Shown here in pieces: positions 29,557 to 32,014 of a DNA stretch of 32,014 nucleotides. The stretch is from JACNLC01 sp964607375. Lineage in GTDB: Bacteria > Fidelibacterota > Marinisomatia > SCGC-AAA003-L08 > JACNLC01. The translations under genes were made by a program, and so were the position numbers. A model generated the notes under the pieces. The model saw only the letters and a list, made by a program, of their open reading frames with translations, made no database searches and was not told where the DNA came from. The stretch covers positions 1-32,014 of the forward strand of contig CAZSJY010000019.1 in NCBI GenBank assembly GCA_964607375.1, read 5' to 3'. Positions within the stretch are counted from its first letter, which is position 1, and every line of letters starts with the position of its first letter.

Positions 29557-30384
29557 TTACTTTCTCCGTTTTACAATATATCTATCTGATGCTTTATTCT
29601 TTTTACGAGTTTTATATCCTTTAGCAGGAGTTCCCCAAGGACTAACTGGATGGCGTCCACCAGATGTTTTTCCTTCACCACCCCCGTGTGGATGGTCGAC
29701 AGGATTCATCGCCGCACCTCTAACTTTGGGTCTTCTACCCAACCATCTACTTCTTCCAGCTTTACCTAAAACAATATTTTCGTGAGATTTATTTCCTACT
29801 ACTCCAATAGTGGCAAGACAATCTTGCGGAATCATTCTCATTTCACCAGATGGCAATCTAAGAGTAATTAACTTCCCTTCTTTGGCCATTACTCGTGCAT
29901 AAGTCCCAGCACTTCTTGCCATTTGTCCACCCTTGCCTGGTTTCAATTCAATGTTATGAATCAAAATACCATCAGGAATACTACCTAATGGCAAAGAATT
30001 TCCAGTTTTAATTGGAGCGATATCTCTAGAAGAAACAATCTCATTACCAACTTTTAATCCATCTGGAGCTAAAATATATCTTTTTTCTCCATCTTCATAT
30101 TGCAAAAGAGCAATTCTAGCAGAACGATTAGGATCATATTCAATTGCTATAACATTAGCTTTTACATCGTATTTATTTCTCTTGAAATCTATAATTCTGT
30201 AGCGTCGTTTATGTCCACCACCTCTTCTTCTTGATGTAATTCGACCCTTATTATTTCGACCACCAGTTTTTCTTAATGCAACAGTCAACGATCTTTCAGG
30301 TGTTTTTTTGGTAATTTCCTCAAAAGTAGAAATAGTTCTATATCGTTGAGTTGGGGTTGTTGGTTTTAACTTTCTTATTGCCAT
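29557..30384 (-). CDS. rplB: 50S ribosomal protein L2 (uL2)
   Basis: L2 is needed for subunit association and peptidyl-transferase activity. The 275-aa protein begins MAIRKLKPTTPTQRYRTIST and has GRITSRRRGGGHKRRYRIID, the KAGRSRWLGRRPKVRGAAMN block, and NPVDHPHGGGEGKTSGGRHP, which contains the functionally important His near the peptidyl-transferase centre. It ends with a basic tail (KNKASDRYIVKRRK). It lies eight bases after rplW. Confidence 0.98.
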   Translation of the reverse strand: MAIRKLKPTTPTQRYRTISTFEEITKKTPERSLTVALRKTGGRNNKGRITSRRRGGGHKRRYRIIDFKRNKYDVKANVIAIEYDPNRSARIALLQYEDGEKRYILAPDGLKVGNEIVSSRDIAPIKTGNSLPLGSIPDGILIHNIELKPGKGGQMARSAGTYARVMAKEGKLITLRLPSGEMRMIPQDCLATIGVVGNKSHENIVLGKAGRSRWLGRRPKVRGAAMNPVDHPHGGGEGKTSGGRHPVSPWGTPAKGYKTRKKNKASDRYIVKRRK

Positions 30385-30392
30385 AATATTTC

Positions 30393-30710
30393 CTAAACTT
30401 CACCACCTACGAGATCAATTGAAAAACCATCAGACAATGTAACAATAGCTTTTTTCCAACTTGCGCGAAATCCTGATGTGCGGAGTACTCGTCCATTACT
30501 TTTAACTGAAGTGTTTTTCCTTTTACCCTTAAAATTAAGAGTTGCAACTTTGTCAACTTTTACATTGAATCTATCTTCAACTGCTTTTTTTATTTCTAAT
30601 TTATTTGCACTTTTCTCCACTTGAAATACATATTTTTTCAAGTCATCGCTCAAAGCTGTGCTCTTCTCGCTTAGAATCGGTCTTATTATTATTGAACTTT
30701 TTAATGCCAT
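30393..30710 (-). CDS. rplW: 50S ribosomal protein L23 (uL23)
   Basis: L23 lies at the tunnel exit and is the docking site for trigger factor and SRP. The 105-aa protein has the conserved IIIRPILSEKSTALSDDLKK, YVFQVEKSANKLEIKKAVED and RFNVKVDKVATLNFKGKRK. The C-terminal beta strand ends FRASWKKAIVTLSDG. It lies one base after rplD, so coupling is likely. Confidence 0.97.
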   Translation of the reverse strand: MALKSSIIIRPILSEKSTALSDDLKKYVFQVEKSANKLEIKKAVEDRFNVKVDKVATLNFKGKRKNTSVKSNGRVLRTSGFRASWKKAIVTLSDGFSIDLVGGEV

Positions 30711-30711
30711 A

Positions 30712-31341
30712 TTAATTCACCAATTGTGTGTTTAATGCTTCAATACCAGCTTTGTCAATCAATATCTTCTGGCAATCCAACATATCGTACGTTGAAGCTG
30801 AAGTAGCTGGTACTACATAAACATTCTTTAGATTTCTAACACTCAACCAGAGATTTTCACTAATATCTGAAACCAAAATTGTAATCTTAGTTTTAGATAA
30901 CTTTAGGTTATTTAAAATAGTGATAAAATCTTTAGTTTTTGGTGTCTCCATATTCAGATTATCTAAAACCAATAAATTTCCTGAAGCAACTTTGTCTGAT
31001 AGTACACTCTTACGGGCAAGTTGTCTAACTTTTCGGTTGATCTTTAGTTTATAATCTCTTGGTTTTGGACCAAATGCAGTTGCTCCGTTGACTCGTGCAG
31101 GATTTCTCATCGATCCAATTCTTGCTCTTCCTGTACCTTTTTGTCTCCAAGGTTTTTTTCCACTACCACTAACTTCAGCACGAGTTTTAGATGAACTAGT
31201 ACCTTGTCGCAATGAAGCCATTTCAGATTTTACAGTCAGATAGACACAATGCTTATTTGGTTCAATCCCAAATACAGAGTCATTGACTTCAATTTTGGCA
31301 GTTCCTTTTTCACCGGTTTTTTTATAAATGTTAATTTTCAT
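30712..31341 (-). CDS. rplD: 50S ribosomal protein L4 (uL4)
   Basis: L4 reaches into the exit tunnel through a basic loop, here KPWRQKGTGRARIGSMRNP. In E. coli it also represses the S10 operon by acting on the leader upstream of rpsJ. That leader is outside this window. The 209-aa protein begins MKINIYKKTGEKGTAKIEVN, has FGPKPRDYKLKINRKVRQLA in the middle and ends with a typical DCQKILIDKAGIEALNTQL region. It lies five bases after rplC. Confidence 0.97.
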   Translation of the reverse strand: MKINIYKKTGEKGTAKIEVNDSVFGIEPNKHCVYLTVKSEMASLRQGTSSSKTRAEVSGSGKKPWRQKGTGRARIGSMRNPARVNGATAFGPKPRDYKLKINRKVRQLARKSVLSDKVASGNLLVLDNLNMETPKTKDFITILNNLKLSKTKITILVSDISENLWLSVRNLKNVYVVPATSASTYDMLDCQKILIDKAGIEALNTQLVN

Positions 31342-31346
31342 AATGA

Positions 31347-31958
31347 TTACTTCGTTATATAGACAATTCCGTTATTTGCACCAGGTACAGCACCTTTTAC
31401 AAATAGTAGATTTTTTTTGTTGTCAACTTGAATAATAGTTAAATTTTTCACAGTAACTCGATCATTTCCCATCCTTCCAGCCATTCGAGTACCAGGCCAT
31501 ATACGAGATGGGCTTGCGCTAGCACCAACAGAACCTGCCTTTCTCATCACACTATTTTTACCATGCGTTCTGCTACCACCGTGAAATCCATGCCTTTTCA
31601 TATGCCCTGCAAAACCTTTTCCCTTTGATACACCTGAAACACTTACAATATCTCCAATACTAAACAAATCAACTGTTAAAGTATCACCGGCTTTCACACT
31701 AGTATTTGCACTTATACGATATTCTTTTAGTTCTTTTTTTGGAGATGAGGTTGATTTAGCAAAATGACCCTTTGATGCATTATCAGTACTATTTTCTTTT
31801 TTATCACCAAAACCAATTTGAACCGCATCGTAACCATCAGATTTTTCAGCTTTAATCTGAGTTACATTACATGGACCTGCTTCGATTATTGTAACCGGAT
31901 AATCAACTCCTGTATCATCAAATATACGAGTCATACCGATTTTTTTTCCAATTATCAT
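31347..31958 (-). CDS. rplC: 50S ribosomal protein L3 (uL3)
   Basis: L3 initiates 50S assembly, and its long loop reaches the peptidyl-transferase centre. The 203-aa protein begins MIIGKKIGMTRIFDDTGVDY, contains VSKGKGFAGHMKRHGFHGGS, and then SVGASASPSRIWPGTRMAGR, MGNDRVTVKNLTIIQVD. Its ATG overlaps the rpsJ stop (ATGA), so translation is coupled. An N-terminal-half insert (residues about 55-80, KKENSTDNASKGHFAKSTSS) is moderately variable in the family. Confidence 0.97.
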   Translation of the reverse strand: MIIGKKIGMTRIFDDTGVDYPVTIIEAGPCNVTQIKAEKSDGYDAVQIGFGDKKENSTDNASKGHFAKSTSSPKKELKEYRISANTSVKAGDTLTVDLFSIGDIVSVSGVSKGKGFAGHMKRHGFHGGSRTHGKNSVMRKAGSVGASASPSRIWPGTRMAGRMGNDRVTVKNLTIIQVDNKKNLLFVKGAVPGANNGIVYITK

Positions 31959-32014
31959 CTGATTTTTGTTTTGTGTAGGTTTGGGCGAATTTCGAGAGCG
32001 ACACCAGCAGGCAG
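31955..32014 (-). CDS. rpsJ: 30S ribosomal protein S10 (uS10), C-terminal end only
   Basis: The last 19 codons of a frame entering from the right edge read LPAGVALEIRPNLHKTKIR. The first eight or nine residues match the conserved end of S10 (usually LPAGVDIEIKL). The TGA (31957-31955) overlaps the rplC ATG, the normal S10-L3 junction. About ten residues follow after the point where S10 normally ends, so this copy has a short basic C-terminal extension. The rest of the gene, and any S10-operon leader and promoter, lie outside the window. Confidence 0.85.
   Translation of the reverse strand: MPAGVALEIRPNLHKTKIR

Noticed and set aside
29462..29785. 107-codon plus-strand open frame across rplB and rpsS
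   Set aside because: It is antisense to two highly conserved ribosomal genes, so it is a by-product of their codon use.

Overview
This is an AT-rich window from a bacterial chromosome. It is dominated by an almost complete S10-spc-alpha ribosomal-protein operon on the minus strand (about 18073-32014). A block of catabolic and housekeeping genes lies to its left. The lineage can only be guessed. Two features recall the Bacteroidota/FCB group: map-infA-rpmJ directly follow secY with no adk between, and the ferredoxin-dependent alpha subunit is VorB-like. However, good Shine-Dalgarno sites and a short zinc-type S14 argue against Bacteroidota proper. An uncultured FCB relative (Marinimicrobia- or Cloacimonadota-like) is a low-confidence inference. 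A probable lipoprotein and a probable secreted glycosyl-hydrolase-like protein suggest a Gram-negative envelope.

Layout. 1-309: decayed end of an IS4-type transposase. 593-1622 (+): three short co-oriented genes (conserved unknown, two-helix membrane protein, YbjQ). 1911-8645 (-): a fermentation cluster, transcribed as ferredoxin subunit, 2-oxoacid:ferredoxin oxidoreductase alpha, beta and gamma, butyrate kinase, phosphate butyryltransferase, and a 567-aa NAD(P)-binding protein of unknown function. 8769-11211 (-): an L-2-hydroxyglutarate oxidase-like flavoprotein, a YedF-like DsrE protein and RlmB. 11325-13656 (+): hslR, alkD and a CsgG-like lipoprotein with overlapping ends. 13728-16591 (-): hutU-hutI. 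16860-18065 (-): a glycosyl-hydrolase-10-like protein. 18073-32014 (-): ribosomal proteins with secY, map, infA and rpoA.

How the genes fit together. The oxidoreductase would decarboxylate branched-chain (or related) 2-oxoacids to acyl-CoA and reduce ferredoxin. Ptb and Buk would then turn acyl-CoA into free acid plus ATP. This resembles the bkd-ptb-buk clusters of Firmicutes, with a ferredoxin enzyme in place of the dehydrogenase complex. HutU and HutI carry out the middle steps of histidine breakdown. Together they suggest amino-acid catabolism, probably with anaerobic fermentation.

No complete new biological system is evident. The most notable points are a butyrate kinase frame with no usable start codon, a strong terminator hairpin inside the signal-peptide coding region of the gene after rplQ, an 80-bp array of heptamers with a G-quadruplex motif, a 30-bp perfect palindrome between convergent genes, a related ~47-bp element in two gaps of the fermentation cluster, and TTG starts on four of nine complete small-subunit ribosomal genes but on none of the sixteen large-subunit genes. 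No gene-free stretch exceeds 300 bases. I saw no rRNA, tRNA or CRISPR array. The gaps at 310-592 and 1623-1910 hold nothing I can name beyond a weak inverted repeat (GATTATT at 314-320, AATAATC at 335-341) next to the transposase remnant.
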